This document shows positions 54,842-64,000 of a stretch of 64,000 bases of DNA, one piece after another. Each line of letters starts with the position of its first letter. Positions within the stretch are counted from its first letter, which is position 1. The notes under the pieces were generated by a model, which worked only from the letters and a program-made list of their open reading frames with translations, was not told where the DNA came from and ran no database searches. The stretch covers positions 1-64,000 of the forward strand of contig JAUMYW010000010.1 of NCBI GenBank assembly GCA_030528455.1, given 5' to 3'. The position numbers were made by a program, and so were the translations under genes. The stretch is from Neisseria sp. Its GTDB lineage: Bacteria; Pseudomonadota; Gammaproteobacteria; Burkholderiales; Neisseriaceae.

Positions 54842-55231
54842 TCAACTGCCGCCCGCTCTTTCCGCCACGGCAAAGGCCAAAACCTGCCCCCTCTCGTCGC
54901 TCAAACTCAAATGTATGCGTACGATGCCGCGTTCCGCCAACCAAAACTGCAAATCTTCGCGGCAGACGAAATACGGTTTTCCCGCATCATTGTGCGCTAC
55001 CGCCACCGCCCCTAAGCTTACCGGCGCGCGCACGCCCGTGCCGACTGCTTTGGCGAATGCTTCTTTGGCGGCGAAGCGTTTGGCCAGAAAACGCGCAGGC
55101 TCGGCGGCACGGGCATACGCGGCGTGTTCGCTTTCGTGCAGAATGCGGCGCGGCAAGGCTTCTCCGTAACGCTCATAAAGCCGCCCTATCCGCGCAATAT
55201 CCAAAATATCCGTCCCGATACCGTAAATCAT
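54842..55231 (-). CDS. acpS: Holo-ACP synthase AcpS
   Basis: A 129-residue phosphopantetheinyl transferase that activates acyl carrier protein. GIGTDILDIARIGRLYERYG carries the metal-binding Asp (residue 8), and RFLAKRFAAKEAFAKAVGTG near 48-67 the catalytic Glu and Lys. HLSLSDERGQVLAFAVAE ends the protein. The start ATG 55231 reaches MIYGIGTD; it overlaps no gene but lies two bases from the pdxJ stop. Confidence 0.96.
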   Translation of the reverse strand: MIYGIGTDILDIARIGRLYERYGEALPRRILHESEHAAYARAAEPARFLAKRFAAKEAFAKAVGTGVRAPVSLGAVAVAHNDAGKPYFVCREDLQFWLAERGIVRIHLSLSDERGQVLAFAVAERAGGS

Positions 55232-55233
55232 GT

Positions 55234-55965
55234 TCAATATGCCGACAGGCGGGCGCGGAAAATGGTTTCTTTCATCTGGCGGACGGCTTCGGGCAAGCCG
55301 AGAAATACGGCTTGTGCAATCAGCGCGTGGCCGATATTCAGTTCCCGAATCACGCGGATTTGCGCAATCGGCGCGACATTGTGAATGGTCAAGCCGTGCC
55401 CTGCATTCACAATCAAACCCAAGCTGTCGGCCAACTCCGCGCCTTCGCGGATACGCCGCAATTGCTGTTCCCGCTCTTCACGGTCGGGCGCATCGGCATA
55501 TTCGCCAGTATGCAGTTCGACCGCATCTGCCCCGACCGATTTCGCTGCTTCGATTTGTTCCCGGTCGGCATCGACAAACAGGGAAACGCGGATACCTGCT
55601 GCCTGCAGTTTCTGAGTATATTCGGCCACTTTTTCCAGCTGGCCAAGTACGTCCAAACCGCCTTCGGTGGTAATCTCTTCGCGCTTTTCCGGCACGAGGC
55701 AGACATCTTCGGGCTTGACCGCCAAAGCGTTTGCCAGCATTTCGGGGGTCAGTGCCATTTCCAGATTCATGCGCGTGCGAATAGCGTTTTTAACGGCAAG
55801 CACATCGGCATCTTTGATATGGCGGCGGTCTTCGCGCAAATGCAGGGTAATCAGGTCGGCACCGTGCGTTTCCGCCATCAGTGCGGCTTCCACCGGACTG
55901 GGGTAAACTGTGCCCCGTGCGTTCCGCACTGTGGCCACATGATCGATATTCACACCTAACAGCAT
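55234..55965 (-). CDS. pdxJ: Pyridoxine 5'-phosphate synthase PdxJ
   Basis: A 243-residue TIM barrel that condenses DXP and aminoacetone phosphate to pyridoxine phosphate. [18 protein letters not shown] at the start, [11 protein letters not shown] with catalytic His/Arg near 50, [10 protein letters not shown] near 150 and [11 protein letters not shown] near 192 are all present. The start MLLGVNID at 55965 matches the family. Order recO-pdxJ-acpS is conserved in many proteobacteria. Confidence 0.97.
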   Translation of the reverse strand: MLLGVNIDHVATVRNARGTVYPSPVEAALMAETHGADLITLHLREDRRHIKDADVLAVKNAIRTRMNLEMALTPEMLANALAVKPEDVCLVPEKREEITTEGGLDVLGQLEKVAEYTQKLQAAGIRVSLFVDADREQIEAAKSVGADAVELHTGEYADAPDREEREQQLRRIREGAELADSLGLIVNAGHGLTIHNVAPIAQIRVIRELNIGHALIAQAVFLGLPEAVRQMKETIFRARLSAY

Positions 55966-56065
55966 AAGCTTTTCCTTTTTTATGTTCTGCCTGCGGCAGA
56001 ACCGCATGATTATTCCTCTGCAATGTATCAAACGTATTGTCAACAGGACGGTCATGCCGTCTGCA

Positions 56066-56815
56066 TCATTGCGCCGTGCTTCTTTCTTCTCGGCTCCAAG
56101 CCTGCAACTGCTGCAAAATACGCCGTGTTTTGATTTCGGGCAAACGGAAGTCCAACATCATTCTGTTCAACTGCAAAGCCTGATGCAGATTTTCCCCGCT
56201 GCCGAAACTGCCGGCTGCCAAATCCAACAGTGTTGCACCTTTGATGCAGGCAAACGGCGTTTCAAAGGTCTGTACGGACGGCAGCCTGCACGGCGCGGCT
56301 TCCGGCCGCATCAGATAATGTGCCTGTTCTTCGATTTCCCTGCCGTCTGCATCACAGGAAATATCGGGTGCCAGACCCGAACATTGCAGCAGCTTCCATT
56401 CGAATACGCGCAAAGCGGCAATGTGGTTGTTTCGGGTGCAGACGGCCTGCAAAACATCTGCCAATGCATCGTAAAGCTGAGGATTCGGGTCTTCTCTGCC
56501 GGTCAGGCTTCCGACCAGTTCGTTCGCATACATCGCCGAAAACAGGCCGAGTCCGGCAGGCTGCGGCCAACCGCCCAACCATTCGGCACGGTGCAGCGTT
56601 TTCAATTCTCCCTCTCCGTACCACGACACGCTCACCGGTACAAACGGCACCAGTACGCCGCGCAATTCGCTCTGCCGCTTTCGTGCGCTGCGTGCCAGCA
56701 GCGATACGCGGCCGTAAGTTCGGCTGTACATTTCCACGCGCAGGCTGCTTTCCCGCCAAGGCAGTGCCGAAAGCATAAAAGCGGGTTCGTGGTTGATGCG
56801 GCCGGAACGGTTCAT
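56066..56815 (-). CDS. recO: DNA repair protein RecO
   Basis: A 249-residue recombination mediator. The N-terminal OB fold has [37 protein letters not shown], and the helical domain has [18 protein letters not shown] and [20 protein letters not shown]. It loads RecA with RecR, encoded elsewhere in this window, and supports natural transformation and gap repair. The start [13 protein letters not shown] has an uncertain first ten residues. Confidence 0.93.
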   Translation of the reverse strand: MNRSGRINHEPAFMLSALPWRESSLRVEMYSRTYGRVSLLARSARKRQSELRGVLVPFVPVSVSWYGEGELKTLHRAEWLGGWPQPAGLGLFSAMYANELVGSLTGREDPNPQLYDALADVLQAVCTRNNHIAALRVFEWKLLQCSGLAPDISCDADGREIEEQAHYLMRPEAAPCRLPSVQTFETPFACIKGATLLDLAAGSFGSGENLHQALQLNRMMLDFRLPEIKTRRILQQLQAWSREERSTAQ

Positions 56816-56980
56816 AAATCAGACAGACGGAAAACAGCGGGATTGCAAACAAATCTCAGAAAAAGTACAACAGTCCCGCAGGCAGGCGGGCAAAGCGCGG
56901 ATTATAGCATCTAAACCGCAGGCACTATCGGAAAACCGGCAAACGGAAAGCATGCCGACCGCCGGTATGCCGTCTGCAGT

Positions 56981-58912
56981 TCAGTCCTGTGCCAAAGCAT
57001 CGACCGGTTTGAGCCCGGCTGCTCGGTTGGCCGGCAGCAGGCCGAACACAATGCCGACAAAGGCCGAAAAAGCCGTTGCCGCCGCAATCGGCCGCCATGA
57101 AAAACGCATCGGAAAATCAGCGGCAAAATAATCAAACGTCAAGCCTATCAAACCCGACAGAACGATGCCGGCCAAACCGCCGGCCAAACAGATTAAAACA
57201 GCTTCCGTCAGAAACTGGCGGCGGATGTCGCTCTGCCGCGCCCCGATTGCCATGCGCACGCCGATTTCCCGCGTACGTTCGCTTACCGACACCAGCATGA
57301 TATTCATGACACCTATGCCGCCGACTGCCAAGGAAATCAATGCAATGGAAGAAATCAGTACGGTCATGGTGCCGGTGGTACTTTCTACGGTCTGGCGGAT
57401 GCTGTCGCTGTTTTGCATAAAGAAATCTTTTGCGCCGTGCCGCGCTTCCAGCAGACTGCCGATGCTCCTTTCTGCAACTTGCGGGTCGGCATCTTCCTTC
57501 AATTTGACGGTAACCGCCTGAATATGGCTGCCGCCGCCGATTTGTGCGGAAAGCGTGGTATACGGCACCCACATCTGCAGGTTCGACGAACCGAAACCGC
57601 CGTTATCCTGTCGGGCAATACCGATAATCCGCAGCGGCCTTTTGTTGAACAAAACGGTACTGCCGATGCCGCCTATGCCGTCTGCAAACAGGGTTTTATG
57701 CAGATTGGTATCGATAACGGCCACCTGTGCATACGCGGCTACATCTTCCTCGTCAAAGAAGCGGCCTTCCGCCAGTTTCAAGCCGCGGACGGCGAGATAT
57801 TGTTCGCCTGAACCGTAAATCACGCCTGCTGCCGATATTTGGCGGAAGGTGATGCTGCCACCCGCGCTGACCAGCGGTGCCGCACTTTCGACATAGCTTT
57901 GTTTCGACAGCACTTCCGCATCGGCTGCCGTCAGTGTGCGGATTTTCGCAGCCTGGCGGTCGCCGAAGCCTTTACCCGGGCGGATGGTGATGGTGTTTGT
58001 ACCGATGGCATTGATATCCGAGAGGATTTTTTCCTGAGACCCCGTCCCCAAAGCGACAACCGACACTACCGCTGCAATGCCGATAATGATGCCGAGCATG
58101 GTCAGCAGGGAGCGCATTTTATGTGCGGCAACGGCTTTCAGCGACATTTTGACCGTTTCTTTGAAAACTCTGCCGCCGTTGTCTGTCGGCATACCGTCCG
58201 GCCGCAGAGCGGCTGCTGGTTCGCAATACGGCCGCAAACGCTTGTCCGATACGATTTCGCCGTCGCGTATCTCGACAATCCGGTCAGCCTGGCCGGCGAT
58301 GTCCGCATCGTGCGTTACCATAATGACGGTACAGCCCTGCCGGTGCAGACTGCGGATGATTTCCATCACGCGTTTGCCGCTGGCAGAATCCAGCGCGCCG
58401 GTCGGTTCGTCGGCAAAAATGATTTCGCCCCCGTTCATCAGGGCGCGTGCAATCGATACGCGCTGCTGCTGTCCGCCCGACAATTCCGACGGTTTGTTGC
58501 GCTCTTTTCCGCCCAACCCCAAATCGGCCAGCAGTCTGCGGGCACGCTGCAGACGGCTTGTTTCGGCAGCCCCCGCATATACGGCGGGCAGGGCGGTGTT
58601 TTCTTCGGCACTCAAATCAGGCAGAAGGTTGTAACGCTGGAAAATAAAGCCGAAACGGCGGCGACGCAATCGGGCCAAAGCGTCGGCATCCATCAAAGCG
58701 GTTTCTTCACCGCACACTTTGTAAGAGCCGGCATCAGGTTTGTCCAAACAGCCCAGAATGTTCATAAGGGTTGTTTTTCCGGAACCGGATTGGCCGACAA
58801 TGGCAACAAATTCGCCCTTCTCTATATTCAAGCCGATATTTTTCAAAACGTGAACGCGGTTTTCGCCGCTGCCGAAAAAACGGTCCAAGTCCCGGCACTC
58901 TATCCAAGCCAT
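56981..58912 (-). CDS. macB: MacB, ABC-type efflux ATPase/permease
   Basis: A 643-residue protein fusing an ABC ATPase to a permease. Residues 1-~225: Walker A VGQSGSGKTTLMNIL near 39, signature [16 protein letters not shown] near 145, Walker B EIIFADEPTGALD. A helix near 275-295 is followed by a periplasmic MacB core domain, then three C-terminal helices with the FtsX-like SVSERTREIGVRMAIGARQSDI. With MacA and an outer-membrane TolC-like channel (not here) it exports macrolides or peptides. Its start lies nine bases after macA's stop. Confidence 0.96.
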   Translation of the reverse strand: MAWIECRDLDRFFGSGENRVHVLKNIGLNIEKGEFVAIVGQSGSGKTTLMNILGCLDKPDAGSYKVCGEETALMDADALARLRRRRFGFIFQRYNLLPDLSAEENTALPAVYAGAAETSRLQRARRLLADLGLGGKERNKPSELSGGQQQRVSIARALMNGGEIIFADEPTGALDSASGKRVMEIIRSLHRQGCTVIMVTHDADIAGQADRIVEIRDGEIVSDKRLRPYCEPAAALRPDGMPTDNGGRVFKETVKMSLKAVAAHKMRSLLTMLGIIIGIAAVVSVVALGTGSQEKILSDINAIGTNTITIRPGKGFGDRQAAKIRTLTAADAEVLSKQSYVESAAPLVSAGGSITFRQISAAGVIYGSGEQYLAVRGLKLAEGRFFDEEDVAAYAQVAVIDTNLHKTLFADGIGGIGSTVLFNKRPLRIIGIARQDNGGFGSSNLQMWVPYTTLSAQIGGGSHIQAVTVKLKEDADPQVAERSIGSLLEARHGAKDFFMQNSDSIRQTVESTTGTMTVLISSIALISLAVGGIGVMNIMLVSVSERTREIGVRMAIGARQSDIRRQFLTEAVLICLAGGLAGIVLSGLIGLTFDYFAADFPMRFSWRPIAAATAFSAFVGIVFGLLPANRAAGLKPVDALAQD

Positions 58913-58921
58913 CGGCAGCTC

Positions 58922-60094
58922 CTACATTCCAAACATACCGCGCCGGCGGGAGGGAGAACGGCTTTCGGCAGCAGCTTCCGACACGACAACCTGTTCGCCT
59001 TCCGACAATCCCGAGCGGATTTCGATATTCGAATCATCACGCATACCGGTCAGCACTTCGCGGATTTCGATTGTGCCGTCTGCACGCAAGACACGTACGC
59101 TGCTTTTGCCGCCCCGTCTGACGACAGCCGATACAGGAACGGTCAGAACATTGCGTACGCTGCCGGTTTCCAGCGTGTTCTGCGTCGTCATGCCGATGGC
59201 CAGTTTGCGGTCGGGATTGGGCACGTAGGCGCGTGCATAGTAATAAACGGCAGTTTCGCCGCTGTCGCTGTTTTTTCCGTAGCTGTTTCGGCTCAATGCA
59301 ATCAAGCCGGGATCGATGCTGTCCAAAGCCGTCTGCAGGGGCACGTCCGGCTCGGACAAAATGGTGAAACTGACCGGACTACCGACTGCGATTTTGGTCA
59401 AATCTCCTTCGGCGATTTGGATTTTGTTCAGCATTTCGGACAAATCGGCAATTTGGACGATGGTCGGCGCGGCCTGATTGGCATTGACCGTCCGCCCCTC
59501 CTCCACCGCAACCGACACTACGGTTCCGCTTATCGGTGCAAGAATACGCGTATACGCCAAATCTGTTTGCGCCGTTTGAATGGAAATTCTGCTTTGACGT
59601 ATCAGCGACTCCAATTCCCGTACTCTCGCTTGTGCGGCCGCCGCATTGTCTTGTGCATTATCGACATCCTGTGCCGAGGTCGCCCCCTCGGCCAGCAGCA
59701 GGCTTTCACGCCGCCATTTTTTCTGTGCCGAGGATAAGACGATACGGGCCGAGGCCAGTTGTGCCCGGTAAGTATCCAGTTTGGCTTTATGCGTATTCAG
59801 CGCGTTCGTTTGCGCCTGTGCGTCGATTTCGGCAATCAAATCCCCTTTACGGACTTCCTGTCCCAATCCGACATAGAGTTTCTTAATCTGTCCCGATGCC
59901 TGCGCTCCAACCTCAACCCAATGAGAGGCAGTCAGCTCGCCCGTTGCAGATACCGTCTGCACAATATCTCCCCGTGCAACGGTTTGCGTCATATAACTGC
60001 TTTGTTCTGCCGGTTCGAACCATTTCCACAGCAGCACACCCGATACTGCCGCCACAAACAGTACAACAACCGCTTTCCATGTGTTTTTCATCAT
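58922..60094 (-). CDS. macA: MacA, periplasmic adaptor
   Basis: A 390-residue membrane-fusion protein. One N-terminal helix (WKAVVVLFVAAVSGVLLWKW), then SATGELTASHWVEVGAQASGQIKKLYV (lipoyl half-motif), a coiled-coil hairpin around residues 90-165, the second lipoyl half LAPISGTVVSVAVEEGRTVNANQ, and beta-barrel plus membrane-proximal domains. It connects MacB to the outer-membrane channel. Start ATG 60094 or the adjacent 60091. Confidence 0.95.
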   Translation of the reverse strand: MMKNTWKAVVVLFVAAVSGVLLWKWFEPAEQSSYMTQTVARGDIVQTVSATGELTASHWVEVGAQASGQIKKLYVGLGQEVRKGDLIAEIDAQAQTNALNTHKAKLDTYRAQLASARIVLSSAQKKWRRESLLLAEGATSAQDVDNAQDNAAAAQARVRELESLIRQSRISIQTAQTDLAYTRILAPISGTVVSVAVEEGRTVNANQAAPTIVQIADLSEMLNKIQIAEGDLTKIAVGSPVSFTILSEPDVPLQTALDSIDPGLIALSRNSYGKNSDSGETAVYYYARAYVPNPDRKLAIGMTTQNTLETGSVRNVLTVPVSAVVRRGGKSSVRVLRADGTIEIREVLTGMRDDSNIEIRSGLSEGEQVVVSEAAAESRSPSRRRGMFGM

Positions 60095-60123
60095 CTGTTT
60101 TCCACTTCCGTCCGTTCCTCACT

Positions 60124-60152
60124 TTGACAAAAAAATATTCCGCAAGGATACT
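60124..60152 (+). promoter_or_regulatory. Sigma-70 promoter of comP
   Basis: TTGACA at 60124-60129 is a perfect -35 and GATACT at 60147-60152 a fair -10, with 17 bases between. The start point near 60159 gives a leader of about 26 bases. It lies in the divergent macA-comP gap. Confidence 0.6.
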
Positions 60153-60184
60153 GCCACCGTCCGCAAACCCTCCGACTTACAGCC

Positions 60185-60649
60185 ATGAACCGACACAGTG
60201 CACAAGCTTTCACACTTCCCCACCTGCTCGCCGCACTCGCGCTAACCGGCGTGGCTGCATCGTTTGCCGTCAACAGCTACCGCAAATACATTCTTGATGC
60301 GGAACTGCGGCAGACCCAAAGCCTGATGATGGAAAACAGCCGTTTCCTGCACCACCGTTACGCCCAATACCAAAGATTTACGCTGGACCGCAACAATTGG
60401 CCGCAGCTTCCCCACGCAGCGAACACCCGCTTCTGCATACGGCCGCAAGGCAGGCCGCACGGCCAGCTTCCCGGCAAATTCACCCTCAAAGCCGTAGCTT
60501 TCGACAAAACCCGGGAAACACGTATTTTAAAAACCAATCAAGACGGTTATTTCACCATATGCCAAAGCAGTTCTTCGTCCTGCGACGAAAGGGAACCGTA
60601 TTTCAAAGGGGGATCGGGCAGCGACAAAAACTGTACACTCTACCGTTAG
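60185..60649 (+). CDS. comP: ComP-like DUS-receptor minor pilin
   Basis: A 154-residue type IV pilin-like protein. The body follows ComP of N. meningitidis as I recall it: MENSRFLHHRYAQYQRF, NNWPQLP, FCIRPQG, GKFTLKAVAFDK, FTICQSSSSSC, YFKGG and a final Cys before the end, with four Cys in the positions needed for two disulfides. ComP binds DNA uptake sequences through an electropositive face. The prepilin leader is unusual: MNRHSAQA then FTLPHLLAALALTG, with Ala not Gly before the cleavage Phe and His not Glu at mature position 5. ATG 60185 is the only start. A good promoter precedes it. Confidence 0.85.
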   Translation: MNRHSAQAFTLPHLLAALALTGVAASFAVNSYRKYILDAELRQTQSLMMENSRFLHHRYAQYQRFTLDRNNWPQLPHAANTRFCIRPQGRPHGQLPGKFTLKAVAFDKTRETRILKTNQDGYFTICQSSSSSCDEREPYFKGGSGSDKNCTLYR

Positions 60650-60687
60650 CCGCTGTCTGCCGCTGCAGACGGCATAATGCCGTACCT

Positions 60688-60975
60688 CTACTTCTGCCAG
60701 GGCAGCCACATTTTCGCCAACACATACAGCAAAGCCCCCGTACCGCCGAGCAGGAGAAACACCGCACCTTTTTTACGCGAATTGGGACAAAACCAATACA
60801 CCGCCAGCGAAAAACTGAAAAACATCGCCGCCACCACCCAAGCAAGCCTCGCATCTCTGAAACGGTTCAGAGTATGCGTTTCGGAAACGGCCACATAAAG
60901 CTGCCACAAAGCTGCCGAACACATCATCAGCACACCGGCCGGCAGAAAAAACAAACCCAACAATTCTCTAGACAT
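60688..60975 (-). CDS. Hypothetical membrane protein
   Basis: A 95-residue protein with three hydrophobic segments (residues ~5-25, ~43-60 and ~70-90), MSRELLGLFFLPAGVLMMC at the N terminus and a polar loop with RKK. No family recognised. It is convergent with comP and 91 bases downstream of gshA. Confidence 0.6.
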   Translation of the reverse strand: MSRELLGLFFLPAGVLMMCSAALWQLYVAVSETHTLNRFRDARLAWVVAAMFFSFSLAVYWFCPNSRKKGAVFLLLGGTGALLYVLAKMWLPWQK

Positions 60976-61066
60976 TTCCCCGACTCCCCAACTTCCGTTT
61001 CCGTGCCGACCAAAAAAACAAGCCGTCTGCAAACCGCCAAAGCAGTGCAAACGGCCTGACTACTCT

Positions 61067-62407
61067 TTACACGGCGGTTTGTTCCAATTCGACAGCAGCC
61101 GCCAGCAAAGAAAGACGCGCCATCACACCGTAAACATACAGGCGGTTGTTTTCGCAATCAGGATTGGCACCGGTTTGCGGCACGCCAAGCGTTTCCCACT
61201 GTTCGAACACGCGCTTGCAACGCTCCTCGCCTCCTTCTTCCGAGCCTGCCACAGGAATAGCCTGGGACAACTGCACGAAAGACATACCTGTCGCATTCAG
61301 ATTTTCATCTGCCGCCCGGCCTTCGTGTACACGGAAAAAGCCGCCGACGACAAAGCGGTCAATCATATAAACCACCGGTTCGGAAACAGCACCGTCTAAG
61401 GTTTCATAGCTATAAATCCCTTCCTGGACAATGACTTCCGAAACCTCCAAACCCTCTTTGATTTTCGCCATTTTATTGCGGTTTTTACGGTTCAGCGCAC
61501 GCACTTCGTCAGCCGATTTCACGCTCATCACACCCATACCGTAAGTTCCCGCATCTGCTTTGACAATAACGAAAGGATCGTCCGCAATGCCTTTTTCATC
61601 GTATTTGGCCTGAATTCTCGCCAACATCCGCTCCACAGCTTCAGCCAAAGCTTCCTCTCCCTCCCGTTCCTGAAAATTCAAGCCGGAAATCTGTTCGAAA
61701 TACGGATTAATCTGCCATTCGTCTACACCGATCAATTCGGCAAATTCGGCCGCAATCCGATTGTAGGCGGCAAAATGAGCGGTTTTCCGGCGGGTCGTCC
61801 ACCCCCCGTGCAAAGGGGGCAGCACGGTCTGCTCCAGCCCCCGCAGAATATCCGGCACACCGCCCGACAAATCATTATTCAGCAAGACCAAACACGGAGA
61901 AAAGCCGTCTGCAAGCTGCAAACGGTCTTCGTTACGCCGCAAAGGTTCGAGCAGCACACTGTCGCCCAAAGCCGTCTGCAGGCACACCGGCTCGGCAATT
62001 TCAGGATTCAGGCTGCCCAAACGCACTTCGAAACCGGCCGTTTTCAAAATATTGCTCAAAGCATAAACATTTTGCAGATAAAAAGTATTGCGCGTATGGT
62101 TTTCCGGAACAATCAAAACCGACCCGGCTTTCGGACAAGCCCGCTCCACCGCATCCAAAGCCGCATGGGCGGCCAATTGGACAAATTGCGGATTAAGATT
62201 GTTGAACCCGCCCGGAAACAGGTTCATATCGACAGAAGCCATTTTGTAACCCGCATTACGGATATCCACCGAACCGTAAAACGGCGGCTTGTGTTCGGCC
62301 CATTGGCGGCGGAACCATGCTTCAATTGCAGCTTGCCGGCTCAAAACAGTTTGCTCGAACGCACGCAGGTGCGGCAGGTAAGCGGCAGACATCACTGGCA
62401 GACTCAT
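61067..62407 (-). CDS. gshA: Glutamate-cysteine ligase GshA
   Basis: A 446-residue ligase of the proteobacterial type distinct from E. coli GshA (about 430-450 residues). It makes gamma-glutamylcysteine, which GshB (encoded at 18 kb) converts to glutathione. Recognisable parts: YGSVDIRNAGYKMASVDMNLFPGGFNNL near residues 44-71, VKADAGTYGMGVMSV near 285, and FVQLSQAIPVAGSEEGGEER near 375. ATG 62407 has AAAGGA upstream. Uptake cores occur inside at 61905 and 61971. Confidence 0.92.
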   Translation of the reverse strand: MSLPVMSAAYLPHLRAFEQTVLSRQAAIEAWFRRQWAEHKPPFYGSVDIRNAGYKMASVDMNLFPGGFNNLNPQFVQLAAHAALDAVERACPKAGSVLIVPENHTRNTFYLQNVYALSNILKTAGFEVRLGSLNPEIAEPVCLQTALGDSVLLEPLRRNEDRLQLADGFSPCLVLLNNDLSGGVPDILRGLEQTVLPPLHGGWTTRRKTAHFAAYNRIAAEFAELIGVDEWQINPYFEQISGLNFQEREGEEALAEAVERMLARIQAKYDEKGIADDPFVIVKADAGTYGMGVMSVKSADEVRALNRKNRNKMAKIKEGLEVSEVIVQEGIYSYETLDGAVSEPVVYMIDRFVVGGFFRVHEGRAADENLNATGMSFVQLSQAIPVAGSEEGGEERCKRVFEQWETLGVPQTGANPDCENNRLYVYGVMARLSLLAAAVELEQTAV

Positions 62408-62498
62408 AAAACTTTCCTTTTAAATATACGGATAATCAACTCTCAAGAGGTTTGCGATAATATGCTTTTTCAGGCAGTCTGTCAGCATAAAAAACACA

Positions 62499-62519
62499 TT
62501 TTAGACAATATGTCTAAAA
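62499..62519. promoter_or_regulatory. Perfect palindromic operator candidate upstream of gshA and leuC
   Basis: Arms TTTTAGACA (62499-62507) and TGTCTAAAA (62511-62519) flank ATA, a perfect 9-bp dyad. A further half-site TTTTAGACAT lies at 62560-62569, seven bases before the -35 of leuC. The pair looks like binding sites for a dimeric regulator controlling leuC, gshA or both. I cannot name the regulator. Confidence 0.6.
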
Positions 62520-62575
62520 ATTTCACATGAATTTTAAACAAATCCCCATTTAAAGAAAATTTTAGACATTTCAGC

Positions 62576-62604
62576 TTGCCATAACCTAATTTAACAATTA
62601 AGAT
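62576..62604 (+). promoter_or_regulatory. Promoter of leuC
   Basis: TTGCCA at 62576-62581 and TAAGAT at 62599-62604 are 17 bases apart. The start point near 62611 leaves a leader of about 34 bases, too short for a leucine attenuator peptide. Confidence 0.6.
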
Positions 62605-62644
62605 ACGGCAGATTTTTCTTTAATGACAAACAAAAAGCACTGCA

Positions 62645-64000
62645 ATGAACGCACAAACCCTCTACGACAAACTCTGGAACAGCCATATCGTCCGCCAAGA
62701 AGAAGACGGCACAGTTTTACTCTATATCGACCGTCATCTGGTTCACGAAGTAACCAGTCCGCAAGCTTTTGAAGGCTTGAAAATGGCCGGACGAAAACTG
62801 TGGCGCATCGACAGCGTAGTTTCCACCGCCGACCACAACACCCCCACCGACAACTGGGACAAAGGCATCCAAGACCCGATTTCCAAACTGCAAGTCGATA
62901 CCTTGGACAGCAATATCAAGGAATTCGGCGCGTTGGCTTATTTCCCCTTCAAAGACAAAGGCCAAGGTATCGTGCATGTGATGGGACCGGAACAAGGTGC
63001 TACCCTGCCCGGTATGACTGTGGTTTGCGGCGATTCGCACACTTCTACCCACGGCGCATTCGGCGCGCTGGCGCACGGCATCGGTACGTCCGAAGTCGAA
63101 CACGTGATGGCCACACAGTGTATTACCGCCAAAAAATCCAAATCTATGCTGATTAAAGTCAACGGCCGTCTGAAACCGGGCGTAACCGCCAAAGATTTGG
63201 CCTTATACATCATCGGGCAAATCGGCACGGCAGGCGGTACGGGGCATGCTGTCGAATTCGGAGGAGAAGCCATCCGTTCGCTCAGCATGGAAGGCCGTAT
63301 GACCTTATGCAATATGGCGATTGAAGCCGGAGCCCGTTCGGGCATGGTGGCAGTCGATCAAACCACACTGGATTATGTAAAAGGCAAGCCGCTCTCACCT
63401 CAAGGCGAACATTGGGAAGCTGCCGCCGCATACTGGCGTACCCTGGTCTCAGACGAAGGAGCTGTATTCGACAAAACGTTTGAGTTCGATGCCGCCGATA
63501 TCGATCCGCAAGTTACTTGGGGCACATCGCCGGAAATGGTCTTGGACATCAATGCGGTCGTACCGGACCCCTCGGAAGAAACCGATCCGGTCAAACGCAA
63601 CGGTATGCAGCGTGCATTGGAATATATGGGACTGACCGCCGGCACACCGTTAAACCAAATTCCGGTCGATACAGTCTTTATCGGTTCCTGTACCAACAGC
63701 CGTATCGAAGATTTGCGCGAAGCAGCCGCCGTTGCCAAAGGCCGCCGCAAAGCCGAAAACGTCAAACGCGTTTTGGTCGTTCCCGGCTCGGGCTTGGTCA
63801 AAGAGCAGGCAGAACGGGAAGGCTTGGACAAAATCTTCACCGAAGCCGGCTTCGAATGGCGCGAACCGGGCTGCTCGATGTGTCTGGCCATGAACGCCGA
63901 CCGCCTCGCCCCGCAAGAACGTTGCGCTTCAACTTCCAACCGCAACTTCGAAGGCCGCCAAGGCAACGGCGGGCGCACGCATCTGGTCAGCCCGGCCATG
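62645..64000 (+). CDS. leuC: 3-isopropylmalate dehydratase large subunit LeuC (partial)
   Basis: The first 452 codons of LeuC, running off the right edge; intact proteins are about 469 residues. It isomerises isopropylmalate in leucine synthesis with LeuD. Iron-sulfur ligands are visible in [17 protein letters not shown] (Cys near 346) and the later GCSMCLAMN (two Cys near 406-410). [28 protein letters not shown] near 127-154 is the active-site stretch. The start [16 protein letters not shown] at 62645 is standard. Confidence 0.97.
   Translation, partial: MNAQTLYDKLWNSHIVRQEEDGTVLLYIDRHLVHEVTSPQAFEGLKMAGRKLWRIDSVVSTADHNTPTDNWDKGIQDPISKLQVDTLDSNIKEFGALAYFPFKDKGQGIVHVMGPEQGATLPGMTVVCGDSHTSTHGAFGALAHGIGTSEVEHVMATQCITAKKSKSMLIKVNGRLKPGVTAKDLALYIIGQIGTAGGTGHAVEFGGEAIRSLSMEGRMTLCNMAIEAGARSGMVAVDQTTLDYVKGKPLSPQGEHWEAAAAYWRTLVSDEGAVFDKTFEFDAADIDPQVTWGTSPEMVLDINAVVPDPSEETDPVKRNGMQRALEYMGLTAGTPLNQIPVDTVFIGSCTNSRIEDLREAAAVAKGRRKAENVKRVLVVPGSGLVKEQAEREGLDKIFTEAGFEWREPGCSMCLAMNADRLAPQERCASTSNRNFEGRQGNGGRTHLVSPAM

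Overview
The window looks like chromosome from a member of the Neisseriaceae, either Neisseria or a very close relative. Evidence: dense DNA uptake sequence (DUS) cores (GCCGTCTGNA) on both strands, a ComP-type minor pilin, a FetA-like TonB receptor, a HisB with the neisserial-style N-terminal extension, and familiar neisserial gene neighbourhoods. About 100 DUS cores are visible by eye. Roughly four fifths read GCCGTCTGCA; only about 20 read the canonical GCCGTCTGAA. The genome therefore appears to use a variant uptake dialect, and comP, the gene for the DUS receptor, lies in this same window.

Layout. 0-1 kb: a truncated ICE-type parA abutting tauE. 1-11 kb (minus strand): tauE, creA, hisF, a small membrane protein, hisA, hisH, the gltLKJI amino-acid ABC transporter, a membrane protein, then hisB and hisC. 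11-16 kb (plus): phoH-ybeY-corC-DUF808-lnt, then a promoter with a Zur-like operator driving the zinc-independent ribosomal protein pair rpmE2-rpmJ2. 17-19 kb (minus): PCuAC copper chaperone, dgkA, gshB. 19-20.7 kb (plus): ychJ, ruvB. 20.8-23 kb: an accessory cassette with lower GC, holding an EcoRI-family adenine methyltransferase and a DUF262-HNH nuclease, preceded by a short leader ORF with six TCGT repeats. 23-25 kb (minus): recR, mtnN, luxS. 25-27 kb (plus): small protein, ccoS, LplT-like MFS. 27-32.4 kb (minus): haem synthesis (hemC, two exported proteins, a hemD-hemX fusion, hemY). 32.6-33.7 kb: decayed nsrR and nnrS remnants. 33.7-38.6 kb (minus): adk, brnQ, kdsB, trm112, lpxK, PAP2 phosphatase. 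38.9-45 kb: xseA, uppP, cytochrome b561, a cbrC pseudogene, DUF1294, FAH-family hydrolase, small protein, serB. 45-50 kb (plus): rpoD, then a Fur-box promoter and a FetA-like receptor with a G9 tract inside its coding sequence. 50-60 kb (minus): dsbA, SPOR protein, yifB/comM, ubiK, small protein, nudix, acpS, pdxJ, recO, macB, macA. 60-64 kb: comP, a small membrane protein, gshA, and leuC running off the right edge.

Functional threads. Envelope lipid and wall synthesis (lnt, dgkA, lpxK, kdsB, uppP, PAP2, acpS), histidine synthesis, haem and glutathione synthesis, the methyl cycle (mtnN, luxS), and a concentration of DNA uptake and recombination genes (comP, comM-like yifB, recO, recR, ruvB, xseA). 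Metal control is visible twice (Zur-like and Fur-like operators). Two loci carry repeat tracts suited to phase variation (TCGT repeats before the methyltransferase; G9 inside the fetA-like gene). I saw no tRNA, rRNA, CRISPR array, insertion sequence or replication origin. Family assignments rest on reading motifs and on memory of homologues; no database search was possible.
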